Shown in pieces: positions 18,552-28,447 of a stretch of DNA of 64,000 nucleotides. How positions within the stretch are numbered: the stretch's first letter is position 1; each line of letters begins with the position of its first letter. This DNA is from Flavobacteriaceae bacterium (GTDB lineage: Bacteria > Bacteroidota > Bacteroidia > Flavobacteriales > Flavobacteriaceae): contig JAGYJA010000006.1 in the NCBI GenBank assembly GCA_018402385.1, forward strand, positions 62,001-126,000. Reading direction: 5' to 3'. Position numbers and translations under genes: made by a program. The notes under the pieces were generated by a model. It was given only the letters and a program-made list of their open reading frames with translations. It ran no database searches and was not told the origin of the DNA.

Positions 18552-18590
18552 AAAGATGGACTTACAAAAAGTAAACCCATCTTTAATATT
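18552..18590. terminator. Bidirectional terminator between convergent genes
   Basis: AAAGATGG (18552-18559) pairs with CCATCTTT (18577-18584). An A-run precedes the hairpin on the plus strand, which is a T-run for the minus strand. It sits between the ABC permease gene and the convergent lipoprotein gene and can serve both. Confidence 0.7.
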
Positions 18591-18607
18591 ATAATAAAAG
18601 TTAAATA

Positions 18608-19048
18608 CTATACCTTCTTAAGTACTGATATAAAAATAAAAGTCTCTCCTCCAAACTCTTCAGTTACTTTTACTTTTAATGTCGTATTGTTTAATGTTAC
18701 AATTTCTGCGACAACTGTTTCACCACTTGTTGTTAATGTAATATTTTTACCTGATACTGCATAAGTTCCAGAATCTGTTTCAGAATCACATTCTTCATTA
18801 AAGTCTAAAAAGAATATAACACTTTGAATAGTATTGTCTGCTCTAAATTCAATAAAATCTTTACCACATTCAGGAGCCTCGTTTTCATAAGGTACAAGTA
18901 TTTCTTGTCCATCAACTATGGTTCCATCTTGAGTAAACTCCCAATTACCAATAATTTTTTCTTCATTTCCTCCATTGTCATCATCACTGCTGCATGAAAC
19001 AAACATAGCCGAGGCGGCAAATACAAATAATACAAATAATTTTTTCAT
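18608..19048 (-). CDS. Small lipocalin-like lipoprotein
   Basis: This 146-residue protein has a lipoprotein signal peptide with the Cys followed by S-S-D-D-D, the acidic stretch typical of Bacteroidota lipoproteins. The rest is a compact beta-rich domain: I-I-G-N-W-E-F at the start and repeated short strands such as S-G-T-Y-A-V-S-G-K-N-I-T-L-T, as in lipocalin-like proteins of this phylum. The Asp-rich stretch after the Cys suggests surface export. Ligand and role are unknown. Confidence 0.7.
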   Translation of the reverse strand: MKKLFVLFVFAASAMFVSCSSDDDNGGNEEKIIGNWEFTQDGTIVDGQEILVPYENEAPECGKDFIEFRADNTIQSVIFFLDFNEECDSETDSGTYAVSGKNITLTTSGETVVAEIVTLNNTTLKVKVTEEFGGETFIFISVLKKV

Positions 19049-19101
19049 TTTTTTTTAGTTTATTAATTAACGGAGGCAAAGCTACATTAAAATCTGAATA
19101 A

Positions 19102-19794
19102 TCATAATTTTTTCTTAAATCTAAACGGAGACCGCTCACTATGCGCTTTCATCGCTTTAAAACACAAGCGAATACTGATAGTAAGCCCCACAAAAGATAA
19201 AAACCAAAAGGCAGGGTAGCTTTGTTGCATTAAAAAGAAGTTATAAAGCCCATGAAGAACGATAGCTGCTAGCAAACCCTTCAACTTAAATTCTTTTGCT
19301 CTTTCTTTATATTGCCAGGCCATACCAAAATAATAGCCCATAATAATTCCAAAACTGGCGTGAGCAGGAACCGCCGTAAACATTCTTAAAAGGCCCACTT
19401 GAACTCCGCCATCTGCGACATAAAGTATGTTTTCAATTCCGGCAAAACCGAGACTGATAATGGCCCCATAAACGATGCCGTCAAAGGGCTCGTTAAATTC
19501 TTTTTGGCGATACGCATAAAACCTTAGGACTAAAAATTTAGCAAATTCTTCAGCGAAAGCTACTACAATAAGGGCATATATAGCGACTGAAACAATGTTT
19601 CCAAAATCCACAGGAATAAACTTTCCCAGAACAATTGACAGTATCACAGCAGGTATCGCACAAAGTACACCCAACATAAAGCTGATAAATAGATGCTTTA
19701 AAGGCTCACGGTCATACTTGTCCCTGAGCCAGATAAACAAACCAATCGCCGCCCCGGGAGCCAATGCCAATCCTATTAGAAAAAGTACATCCAT
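19102..19794 (-). CDS. prsW: PrsW family intramembrane metalloprotease
   Basis: This 230-residue protein with about 7-8 membrane helices carries the PrsW motifs: E-E-F-A-K-F (motif EExxK), F-A-G-I-E-N-I-L-Y (FxxxEN), P-A-H-A-S-F-G (metal-binding His) and a final His in V-L-H-G-L-Y-N. PrsW proteins belong to the CAAX-protease-like ABI superfamily; in Bacillus subtilis PrsW cuts an anti-sigma factor. The substrate here is unknown and no sigma/anti-sigma pair is adjacent. Confidence 0.85.
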   Translation of the reverse strand: MDVLFLIGLALAPGAAIGLFIWLRDKYDREPLKHLFISFMLGVLCAIPAVILSIVLGKFIPVDFGNIVSVAIYALIVVAFAEEFAKFLVLRFYAYRQKEFNEPFDGIVYGAIISLGFAGIENILYVADGGVQVGLLRMFTAVPAHASFGIIMGYYFGMAWQYKERAKEFKLKGLLAAIVLHGLYNFFLMQQSYPAFWFLSFVGLTISIRLCFKAMKAHSERSPFRFKKKL

Positions 19795-19801
19795 AAGAGT
19801 T

Positions 19802-19830
19802 CCCCCTCCTTTGGTGGGGCTAGGGGGAGG
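19802..19830. repeat. GC-rich REP-like palindrome
   Basis: CCCCCTCC near 19802-19809 pairs with GGAGG/GGGGG-type sequence at 19822-19830, with an inner GGTGGGGC segment. The element is strikingly G/C-rich in AT-rich DNA and fills the 37-base gap between two genes. It has no T-run, so it looks like an interspersed repeat rather than a terminator. Confidence 0.45.
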
Positions 19831-19831
19831 A

Positions 19832-22312
19832 CTAAAACACCACCACCTTATTATTAATAAAAAACAAGCTATTGACTAAAAACAACTTCCCATTTTCCCA
19901 AAAGGAACGAAACATGACATCATCAGCAAGATAAATCACGCTGCCTCGGCCCATTTTGTGTTCACCAAAAACCAATGAATTTTTCAACCCTTTCAAAGCT
20001 TCTTCACCGGCAAAACCGCTTACTCGCTCTGCATCCCCTTCAATATAAGCCACATTATAACCACCTTCAAGAAAGTTATATGCGCTTGTTCCTGCTTTTA
20101 GCGTAAAATAATTTTCTGTGTAGCCAAAAGCCAACGGGTGAGATACATCCACTTTGGTTTTAAAAATACTTCCTGTGATGAAATTTTTCACGCTTTCATT
20201 TTCTCTTTGGTCGTAAGGAATGAGTAAATTTGGTTCTTCTTTTTCTGCTTCATCGGTCTCATTTCTTTTGAGTCCAAAACCTTCTTTGTCAACAAAAGTG
20301 CTCAAAGCATTGTCAATGGCAACCAATGTTCCGCCTTTGCTCACCCATTCTTTAAGCTTTCCTAATGTGCTTTCGTCAAGATATCCTTGATAATACCCTG
20401 AGGGCAATATCAAGACATCAAACTGATCGAGGGTTATATTCTTAAAATAATCGGTGTCAATGGAGGTTACAGGATAGTGCAATTGTTGCTCAAAGAAATG
20501 CCACAAAGCCCCATAACTTAGTGAAGAGGTATATCTTCCTCTCAATAAAGCCACTTTTGGTGGGTGGATAATCTTTACATCAGGCGAACCAAAATCGGTT
20601 CCCGTGTCTGAAAAGCTGGTGGGCGCGATAAATAATTTCCTTTTGTGTTTATTTGCAATTTCAGTAACTTTTTGGTTATAGTTTTCAACGGAGCGATTAT
20701 CACTTTTTGTGATGATAAGACTTCCTCTGTCAAAACTTTCGCCGGCAAGGCCAAATTTCTTTTCGCTAAAGCGCACTTTTATTCCTGCCTGAACCAACTC
20801 TGAAAGGAAAGCTGCATCTTGCATACTGTTCCATTTGCTGATGTATCCTGCCGCATTGGGATCCATTCCATTGAGCATAGGCGTTTTTGTTTGTACTTCA
20901 TTTGCGGTTATAAGAGAAGTGCTTGCAATGGCATCCAAACCGTAAGCATGTGGTAAATTCCAGGCTGTGATATCATAAGTGAGTGGTGTGCTCAATTTTG
21001 TTTCCGGCTCAAAAAGTGCTTGCACCATTCTGCCTTTGGGCTGATTTGTACTCACAACCAGAGCATTCTTCAAATTCATGCTTCCGTTTTTGTTAGTGCC
21101 ATAATGAAAACCACTGGCACTTCCGCTGTTTGCAAAACCATATTTTATCTCATGCTTATCAAGTAATCTCGCCAGGGCATTGATTTTATCCTCTTCGCCC
21201 TGCAAGGCATAGCTTTTATATTTTAGATTTGGCTGAAAGAATTTCTGAAATTCGGTATTCAGCATTTTAGCATTTTTTGAAGAAATTTCAACGGTGGAAA
21301 GTCCGGTGGTTTTTTGATGCTCAACACGGTCAACAAGGGTGAGCTCATAGCCTTCATCGGTATCGATACCCAATCCTGCACGACCGTGACCTGCTTGTTC
21401 ATAAGTCATCCCAATGGCTCCCACATAAGTGGGATAAGTATCTCCATAACTGGGATAGAGCAAATCAAATCGTTCTCTGGTGAAAAATAACCAGCCTTCT
21501 TTATCAAAGTAGCTGGCGTGATTTTTTCCAATTTGTGTTTGAAAATCACGCTGCCAATCTGTAATAACTTCGTGAAATGGTTCTGCTGCAGGAGCAAAAT
21601 AGTAAGGCTCATTGATGCCTTGTTCATGAAAATCCACGTGAATATGGGGCATCCATTGGTTGTAAACCTTCAAACGTTGCTGTGTTTCTACCTGTGTGGC
21701 CCAGGCCCAATCGCGGTTAAGGTCAAAGAGATAATGATTGGGACGTCCGCCCGGCCAAGGTTCCATATGTTCTGCAGCAACTTGAGCTGCATTGTATGGC
21801 GTTGCTTTTACCTGATTGTACCAATTCACATAACGATCACGACCGTCAGGATTCAGGTTGGGGTCTATGATGACAACTGTATTTTCAAGCCAGGCCTGTT
21901 TTTGGGTAATTAATTCATAAAGGGTTTGCATAGCGGCTTCACTGCTGGATGCTTCGTTTCCGTGTACATTGTAACTCAACCAAACGATTGCAATATCTGG
22001 ATTTGCTGAGCCTTCTGCCAAACCGATTTGTTTTAAATTATTAGTTCGGATGGTTTCAATATTTCTTATATTGTTTTCTGAAGTGACAACGGCATAAGTG
22101 AGTTTGCGTCTTTCATTGGTTTGTCCATATTCCTGATAAGTAACCATAGAACTGTTCTCAGCGACGTGATTGAAATAGTTAACAATGTCTGCGTGTCTTG
22201 AGAATTGGGTGCCGATTTCATACCCTAAAAATTCTGAAGGGGATTGGATAGATTGCCCAAAACCAAAACTAAATAGTAAAAAGAAAAGAAGTGAAGGGAG
22301 AAGGTTTTTCAT
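19832..22312 (-). CDS. Secreted M14 family zinc carboxypeptidase
   Basis: This 826-residue protein has a signal peptide cut after F-G-F-G. The M14 domain covers residues about 30-380: zinc ligands H and E in N-V-H-G-N-E-A, the substrate-binding D-P-N-L-N-P-D-G-R-D block, a distal zinc-site H in H-I-H-V-D-F-H-E, and a later T-Y-E-Q-A-G segment with a possible catalytic Glu. The C-terminal half contains a glutamine-amidotransferase-like fold (V-L-I-L-P-S-G-Y-Y). This arrangement is common in Bacteroidota predicted peptidases. It is exported and probably acts on peptides in the periplasm or outside the cell. Confidence 0.85.
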   Translation of the reverse strand: MKNLLPSLLFFLLFSFGFGQSIQSPSEFLGYEIGTQFSRHADIVNYFNHVAENSSMVTYQEYGQTNERRKLTYAVVTSENNIRNIETIRTNNLKQIGLAEGSANPDIAIVWLSYNVHGNEASSSEAAMQTLYELITQKQAWLENTVVIIDPNLNPDGRDRYVNWYNQVKATPYNAAQVAAEHMEPWPGGRPNHYLFDLNRDWAWATQVETQQRLKVYNQWMPHIHVDFHEQGINEPYYFAPAAEPFHEVITDWQRDFQTQIGKNHASYFDKEGWLFFTRERFDLLYPSYGDTYPTYVGAIGMTYEQAGHGRAGLGIDTDEGYELTLVDRVEHQKTTGLSTVEISSKNAKMLNTEFQKFFQPNLKYKSYALQGEEDKINALARLLDKHEIKYGFANSGSASGFHYGTNKNGSMNLKNALVVSTNQPKGRMVQALFEPETKLSTPLTYDITAWNLPHAYGLDAIASTSLITANEVQTKTPMLNGMDPNAAGYISKWNSMQDAAFLSELVQAGIKVRFSEKKFGLAGESFDRGSLIITKSDNRSVENYNQKVTEIANKHKRKLFIAPTSFSDTGTDFGSPDVKIIHPPKVALLRGRYTSSLSYGALWHFFEQQLHYPVTSIDTDYFKNITLDQFDVLILPSGYYQGYLDESTLGKLKEWVSKGGTLVAIDNALSTFVDKEGFGLKRNETDEAEKEEPNLLIPYDQRENESVKNFITGSIFKTKVDVSHPLAFGYTENYFTLKAGTSAYNFLEGGYNVAYIEGDAERVSGFAGEEALKGLKNSLVFGEHKMGRGSVIYLADDVMFRSFWENGKLFLVNSLFFINNKVVVF

Positions 22313-22416
22313 TTTAAGGTGTTGTTTTATTTTTTTGTGGTGCTAAAACTACTAAAAACAACTATAAATCAGTTTAAGATTAACGGAATTTTTAAGAAAT
22401 AAATCCTGCAAAAAAC

Positions 22417-22424
22417 TATCTTTG
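22417..22424 (+). promoter_or_regulatory. -7 promoter element for bshC
   Basis: TATCTTTG fits the flavobacterial -7 consensus TAnnTTTG and lies 21 bases before the bshC ATG. No good -33 TTG is seen at the usual 19-base spacing. Confidence 0.4.
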
Positions 22425-22445
22425 ATTTTCGTTTTAAATTCAATT

Positions 22446-24053
22446 ATGCCAGAAGACTGTATTTCTTATCATAAAACGGGATATTTTTCCAATCTCATTA
22501 ATGACTATCTTGCTCAGGATGATGCGATTCAGTTTTTATACAAGCGTTTTCCGCATAAAGAGGAATTTGAGAATCAGTTAAAAGAAAAGAAAAATAACTT
22601 CACACCAGAAAACAGAGAAGCCCTGGTTCAAGTCCTAAAAAAACAATACCAAAATATACCAACGTCTGCTACAACTAATTTTAACATAAACGCACTTAAA
22701 GAATCAAAAAATTTTACTATCACAACCGGCCATCAACTCAATTTATTTACCGGTCCCTTGTACTTTTTGTATAAAATTATTTCTACAATTAATTTATGTT
22801 CACAATTGCGAAAGGAGTACCCTGAATATCAGTTTGTGCCAATTTATTGGATGGCAACTGAGGATCACGATTTTGACGAAATCAATTTTTTTAATTTTAA
22901 AAATAAAAAGGTGGTTTGGGACAGAAAATCTGGCGGGGCTGTGGGCGAACTTTCAACCGACGAACTGGATAAAGTGTACAAAACCTTTTCTGAACAACTA
23001 AGTACTTCACCCAATTCCGAAAAATTAAAAAAACTCTTTAAAGAAGCTTATCTCAATCATACCAACCTGGCTGATGCTACGCGATACCTTGCAAATGAAC
23101 TGTTTGGGGAGTATGGTTTGGTCATACTCGATGCTAATGAAAAGGAATTGAAACAGCTTTTTATTCCATACATTAAGGATGAAATAATTAAAAATACCTC
23201 ATCAGAATTTGTTGAAAAAACAAATCGTGAAATCAATGCGGTCCCCAACAAAAACTACAAACTTCAAGTAAACCCTCGCGAGATCAATTTGTTTTATCTC
23301 AAAAAAGGACTGCGAGAACGCATCATTGAAAAAGGAGGATTTTACTTCGTCAATAACACAGAACTAAAATTTGACAAGGAGAGTATGCTTTCTGAAATTG
23401 AAAACCACCCGGAGCGTTTTAGTCCCAATGTTTTATTGCGACCCCTTTATCAGGAAGTTATTTTGCCAAATCTTTGCTACATTGGAGGAGGAGGAGAGCT
23501 TGCATACTGGCTTCAGTTAAAAGGTTATTTTGATGAATTGAAAGTCACATTCCCCATGCTGATGCTTCGTAATTCGGCTTTAATCCTTTCGGAAAAACAA
23601 AAGTCTAAAATTCAAAAGCTCAATGTTTCTATAAAAGATTTATTTTTACCCAAACACAAATTGGAGGATAAAGTAACCCGACAGATTTCAGCAATAAAAA
23701 TTGATTTTTCGCTACAGCGAAACCACTTACAACAACAATTTAAAGACCTTTACAAACTAGCAGAACAAACAGATAAATCTTTTAAAGGTGCTGTTGCAGC
23801 TCAGGAAAAAAAGCAGCTCAATGGGCTGGATTCACTTGAAAAGAGATTGTTAAAAGCACAAAAACGAAAACTCTCAGATCATTTGGAAAGGATTGTTAAT
23901 CAGCAAGATGAGCTCTTTCCAAATGGAAGTCTGCAAGAGCGTAATGCCAATTTTTCTGAATTTTTTGATGCGTATGGAGAAGAATTAATTCCACGGCTGT
24001 TTGTAGCTTTAAATCCTCTTGAAATTAAATTTAGGTATGTAGTTTTAAAATAA
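22446..24053 (+). CDS. bshC: Bacillithiol biosynthesis cysteine-adding enzyme BshC
   Basis: This 535-residue protein has the BshC architecture: a Rossmann-like domain with T-T-G-H-Q-L-N-L-F-T-G-P near residue 90, Y-W-M-A-T-E-D-H-D-F-D-E-I near residue 137, a mid-domain R-P-L-Y-Q-E-V-I-L-P-N segment, and a C-terminal coiled coil. BshC adds cysteine to glucosaminyl-malate, the last step of bacillithiol synthesis in the cytoplasm. ATG 22446 is preferred over the TTG at 22422, because the -7 promoter element ends at 22424. Confidence 0.92.
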   Translation: MPEDCISYHKTGYFSNLINDYLAQDDAIQFLYKRFPHKEEFENQLKEKKNNFTPENREALVQVLKKQYQNIPTSATTNFNINALKESKNFTITTGHQLNLFTGPLYFLYKIISTINLCSQLRKEYPEYQFVPIYWMATEDHDFDEINFFNFKNKKVVWDRKSGGAVGELSTDELDKVYKTFSEQLSTSPNSEKLKKLFKEAYLNHTNLADATRYLANELFGEYGLVILDANEKELKQLFIPYIKDEIIKNTSSEFVEKTNREINAVPNKNYKLQVNPREINLFYLKKGLRERIIEKGGFYFVNNTELKFDKESMLSEIENHPERFSPNVLLRPLYQEVILPNLCYIGGGGELAYWLQLKGYFDELKVTFPMLMLRNSALILSEKQKSKIQKLNVSIKDLFLPKHKLEDKVTRQISAIKIDFSLQRNHLQQQFKDLYKLAEQTDKSFKGAVAAQEKKQLNGLDSLEKRLLKAQKRKLSDHLERIVNQQDELFPNGSLQERNANFSEFFDAYGEELIPRLFVALNPLEIKFRYVVLK

Positions 24054-24081
24054 AATGCAGTTCCTTTTAAGACCTAATTCT

Positions 24082-26187
24082 TTAAGAAATATAATTCCAG
24101 ATATTTTTATACCTCGTCAACTGGGCATAGGTGTTTTTAACAGCAATATTCTCAGGGTTGGTTAGAGAAGGGTCTTGTTTTAATAGTTGCCAGGCATAAC
24201 TGCGTGCTATTTTTAAAATGTCACCGTCTTTTAGTAGGTCTGCAATTTTGAGTTGTAAGACTCCACTTTGTTGAGTACCCATCATATCTCCCGGGCCGCG
24301 TAATTTTAAGTCCACTTCAGAAATTTCAAATCCATCATTGGTGCGCACCATTGTTTCTAAGCGCGTTTTGGCATCGTTTGATAGTTTGAATGAAGTCATT
24401 AAAATGCAATAACTTTGATCGGCACCGCGACCCACACGACCTCTTAACTGATGCAACTGTGATAATCCAAACCGCTCTGCACTTTCAATAATCATCACAC
24501 TTGCATTTGGAACATTAACGCCCACCTCAATTACCGTAGTTGCGACCATAATTTGAGTTTCTCCTTTGACAAAGCGTTGCATTTCATAATCTTTATCTGC
24601 TGCTTTCATCTGTCCATGAACAATGGATACCTGATATGTGGGTTTTGGAAACTCTCTTTCGATACTTTCATAGCCATCCATCAAATCTTTATAGTCCATT
24701 TTTTCACTCTCCTGAATCAATGGATATACGATATAAATTTGCCTCCCTTTTGCAATTTCATCCCTAATGAATTTGAAGACTTTTAAGCGATTTGAATCAT
24801 AGCGATGCACTGTTTTAATTTGCTTTCTTCCGGGGGGTAATTCATCGATAACCGAGATGTCCAAATCGCCATAAACACTCATCGCCAAAGTACGCGGAAT
24901 AGGGGTGGCGGTCATCACCAAAATGTGTGGCGGAAATTCATTTTTGTGCCATAATTTTGCCCGTTGCTCAACCCCAAAACGGTGTTGCTCATCGATGATT
25001 GCAAGCCCTAAATTTTTAAATTTTACCTTGTTTTCTATCAGTGCATGGGTGCCAATTAAGATGTCTAAAGTGCCGTTTTCCAGATTTTCATGAATTATTT
25101 TTCTTTCTGAAGTTTTAGTTGAACCTGTGAGTAATGAAATACTGATTTTCAATTTATTACACATATCAACTAAACTGTTGTAGTGTTGGACTGACAAAAT
25201 TTCAGTCGGAGCCATTAAACAGGCTTGAAAACCGTTGTCAAGTGCTATTATCATTGACATGAGAGCAACTATAGTTTTTCCTGATCCCACGTCTCCCTGC
25301 AAAAGTCGGTTCATCTGTGCATTGCTGCCCAAATCATTTCTAATTTCCTTGATGACCCGTTTTTGAGCCCCGGTTAAATCAAAGGGCAAATGGTCTTTAT
25401 AAAAGGCATTGAAAAGCGGTCCCACTTTTTCAAAACGATAGCCTTTTATTTTGCTTTTATGAATCAGATTTTTCCTGATTAGTTGCAATTGAATGTAAAA
25501 AAATTCTTCAAATTTTAATCGGTATTGCGCCTTGGATAAGAGCACCTGACTTTTCGGAAAATGGACATTAAAAAGCGACTCATTTTTAGGTAATAATTTG
25601 AGTTCGTCAAGAATGTTTTTTGAAAGCGTTTCACTGAATTTATTTTTGGAATCCAGAAACAATTGTTGCATCAATTTGTTGATGACTCTGTTGGTAATTC
25701 CGCTGTTGGAAAGTTTTTCTGTTGAGGGGTACACCGGTTGCATGGCAGAGCGCAAACTTTGCTCGTGTTCTTCCATTAATTCCATCTCAGGGTGTGGCAT
25801 CGAGAAACTGCCGTTAAACCAATTGACTTTTCCAAAAATCACATAGGGCACATTGATTTTCAAGCTCTCTTTAATCCACTTCAAACCGCGAAACCATACC
25901 AATTCCATAGTGCCGGTTTCATCAGTAAAAGTGGCGACCAGGCGTTTTCTCTTATTTTGCTCCACCGTTTTGATATGGGTAATCTTGCCTATAATCTGCA
26001 TTTCAGCATTGTTTTGCTGCAATTCATTGATTTTGTAGTAGCGGGTGCGGTCAATATAACGGTTTGGAAAAAAATGAAGCAAGTCCTGATAAGTGAATAT
26101 GCCTGCTTCCTTGCGCAGCAAATCAGCCCGGTTGGGGCCCACGCCTTTTAAATATTCAATGGGAGTTTGAAGGAAGCTTGCGTTCAT
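24082..26187 (-). CDS. recG: ATP-dependent DNA helicase RecG
   Basis: This 701-residue protein has an N-terminal OB-fold wedge domain and superfamily 2 helicase motifs: Walker A G-D-V-G-S-G-K-T, motif II D-E-Q-H, motif III A-T-P-I-P-R-T-L, motif V A-T-T-V-I-E-V-G-V-N-V-P, and motif VI Q-L-R-G-R-V-G-R-G. It ends with the wedge-hook region typical of RecG. It remodels stalled replication forks and Holliday junctions. The length is normal for the Bacteroidota form. Confidence 0.96.
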   Translation of the reverse strand: MNASFLQTPIEYLKGVGPNRADLLRKEAGIFTYQDLLHFFPNRYIDRTRYYKINELQQNNAEMQIIGKITHIKTVEQNKRKRLVATFTDETGTMELVWFRGLKWIKESLKINVPYVIFGKVNWFNGSFSMPHPEMELMEEHEQSLRSAMQPVYPSTEKLSNSGITNRVINKLMQQLFLDSKNKFSETLSKNILDELKLLPKNESLFNVHFPKSQVLLSKAQYRLKFEEFFYIQLQLIRKNLIHKSKIKGYRFEKVGPLFNAFYKDHLPFDLTGAQKRVIKEIRNDLGSNAQMNRLLQGDVGSGKTIVALMSMIIALDNGFQACLMAPTEILSVQHYNSLVDMCNKLKISISLLTGSTKTSERKIIHENLENGTLDILIGTHALIENKVKFKNLGLAIIDEQHRFGVEQRAKLWHKNEFPPHILVMTATPIPRTLAMSVYGDLDISVIDELPPGRKQIKTVHRYDSNRLKVFKFIRDEIAKGRQIYIVYPLIQESEKMDYKDLMDGYESIEREFPKPTYQVSIVHGQMKAADKDYEMQRFVKGETQIMVATTVIEVGVNVPNASVMIIESAERFGLSQLHQLRGRVGRGADQSYCILMTSFKLSNDAKTRLETMVRTNDGFEISEVDLKLRGPGDMMGTQQSGVLQLKIADLLKDGDILKIARSYAWQLLKQDPSLTNPENIAVKNTYAQLTRYKNIWNYIS

Positions 26188-26347
26188 TGGACTAAATTAA
26201 AGCATTCAAAAGGAATGTAAAAGAGAAAAAACATTTTAATAGCATAAGGCGTTTCTTTTGTTTTTTAAAACATTGAAGGTCTTGGTTTCGCTTTAAACGA
26301 AATTTTAATTAATTTGCTTGCTGTTATAACTCCTTTATTTCACTCCT

Positions 26348-28405
26348 GTGCGAATTTTAATACTTTGTTTTTTTTCAGTTGTAATTGCTTTTGGACAGCA
26401 ATCACAAATAGTTGATTTTAAAGAGTTGAAAGCCGATATTACAATCTTTCCGAAAAATAAAAAAGTAATAGGTTTCCTTCAATATAAATTTGAAATTCTA
26501 CAAAAAACAGACTCTGTCTTTCTGGATGCCATAGGAATGGCAGTACATTCAAGCGCGTCTTCCCAAACCAAAGTCTCATTAAGAGCAACAGATGATAAAG
26601 TCTGGATAAAACATCCCTTTGAGGCAGATAAAGAATATTCGATTTCATTTTATTATGAGGCTTTGCCAAAACAAACCATGTACTTTTTTGGAGACCAAGT
26701 CTGGACGCAGGGGCAGGGCAAATACACCTCACACTGGTTACCATCAATTGATGACGTCAATGATAAAATCATATTTAATCTAAGTATTACAGCTCCGGCT
26801 GAATTTGAAGTAATAGCAAACGGCAGGCTGGAAGGAGAACACCCTATTAATGACCAAAAAAGATGGTACTTCTCCATGAAAAACCCGATGAGTAGTTACT
26901 TGGTGGCAATTGCTATGGGAAATTTTGAAAAGCATTCTGCAACTTCTTCAAGCGGGATTCCACTAGAATTTTATTATTCCGCAGGCAATGATTTCAAAGT
27001 GGAGCCGACCTATCGGTACACAAATGAAATATTTGAATTTTTGGAAAACGAAATTGGAGTGGCATATCCCTGGGAAAATTACAAACAAGTACCGGTAAGG
27101 GATTTCCTCTATGCCGGAATGGAAAACACCACCCTCACCATTTTTTCTGAAGCTTTTGTAGTGGACTCCACCGGCTTTATGGATCGCAATTATGTGAATG
27201 TCAATGCACACGAACTCGCCCATCAATGGTTTGGCAATTTGGTAACAGCCCAAAGTAGTCAACATCATTGGTTACAGGAAGGTTTTTCTACTTACTATGC
27301 CTTACTCGCTGAACGCGAAATTTTTGGAGATGACTATTACTATTGGAAACTATACCAAAGCGCTGAGCAACTCACTGAATTGAGTGATCAAGGCAAAGGC
27401 GAGCCCATTCTCAAAGCAGGGGCGAGTTCGCTTACTTATTACCAAAAAGGAGCCTGGGCACTGCATATTCTCAATGAGCGTGTGGGACCTCTAGTGTTTA
27501 AGCAAGCGGTACAGAATTTTTTGAATAAACATAAATTTGGCTCAGTTAAAACAGACGATTTTTTGAATGAAATCACGTTACTCAACGGTGATGACCTGCA
27601 GTGGTTTAAAGGTGATTGGTTAAATCAAGGTGCTTTTAGGTCAACCCAAGCGCTGGAGTCTTTGCGAAAATCCCCTTTTATGGAAAATTATTTGGGTTTG
27701 TCTGCCATTGCACAACGTCCTTTAGCTGAAAAGGTAACAGTGCTTTCCGGGTTTTTGAAAGCGCCTGTCAATGACTATCTGGGTCAGGCGGTTGTTTATC
27801 AATTGGCTGATGAGCCTTTCGGCGAAAGCCTTCCCTTATATCTAAAAGCCTTTGAAAGCGGAAACCTATGTGTGAGACAAGCCATTGCTTTGAGTATGGA
27901 AAAAATTCCTCCTCAACTTAAACCCCAATATGAATCTCTATTGGATGATGATTCTTATGTGACACAAGAGGCCGCCTTATATTATTTATGGCTCAATTTT
28001 CCCGAAGACCGTAATCGGTTTTTAGAAAAAATGAACGGAGTGACGGGCTTTCAGGACAAGAACATCCGCCAATTGTGGTTGACACTTGCAATTGTAACGG
28101 ATAATTTTCAAAACGAAAACAAACAAGCATTTTTTAACGAGCTAAGCAGCTATGCTTCCCCTAAATTCAGTTTTGAAATTCGCCGCAATGCTTTTGAATT
28201 TTTATCAGGAATGGATGGATTTACCAATCAAAACTTAAAATATCTTATAGATGCTTGTCTGCATCCTATTTGGCGTTTTAGAAGTACTAGCATACAACTA
28301 CTAGATGAATTGCTTAAAGAAGAGGAAACTAAACTTCAATTATTTCTAATTAAAAATGAATTGACTGAACCTCAAAAGGAGTGGTTGGATACTAAGCTTA
28401 AATAA
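26348..28405 (+). CDS. M1 family metallopeptidase (aminopeptidase N-like)
   Basis: This 685-residue protein has a signal peptide cut after F-G-Q. The catalytic domain has the exopeptidase motif G-M-E-N-T and the zinc site H-E-L-A-H-x17-E (HELAHQ ... LQEGFSTYYA). A HEAT-like C-terminal region follows. It probably removes N-terminal residues from peptides in the periplasm. The start is GTG 26348, which places the signal peptide correctly; no nearby in-frame ATG would do so. Confidence 0.9.
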   Translation: MRILILCFFSVVIAFGQQSQIVDFKELKADITIFPKNKKVIGFLQYKFEILQKTDSVFLDAIGMAVHSSASSQTKVSLRATDDKVWIKHPFEADKEYSISFYYEALPKQTMYFFGDQVWTQGQGKYTSHWLPSIDDVNDKIIFNLSITAPAEFEVIANGRLEGEHPINDQKRWYFSMKNPMSSYLVAIAMGNFEKHSATSSSGIPLEFYYSAGNDFKVEPTYRYTNEIFEFLENEIGVAYPWENYKQVPVRDFLYAGMENTTLTIFSEAFVVDSTGFMDRNYVNVNAHELAHQWFGNLVTAQSSQHHWLQEGFSTYYALLAEREIFGDDYYYWKLYQSAEQLTELSDQGKGEPILKAGASSLTYYQKGAWALHILNERVGPLVFKQAVQNFLNKHKFGSVKTDDFLNEITLLNGDDLQWFKGDWLNQGAFRSTQALESLRKSPFMENYLGLSAIAQRPLAEKVTVLSGFLKAPVNDYLGQAVVYQLADEPFGESLPLYLKAFESGNLCVRQAIALSMEKIPPQLKPQYESLLDDDSYVTQEAALYYLWLNFPEDRNRFLEKMNGVTGFQDKNIRQLWLTLAIVTDNFQNENKQAFFNELSSYASPKFSFEIRRNAFEFLSGMDGFTNQNLKYLIDACLHPIWRFRSTSIQLLDELLKEEETKLQLFLIKNELTEPQKEWLDTKLK

Positions 28406-28447
28406 TTAAGCAAGATGGAGGTTATTTTCCAGACCTAAATACTAATA

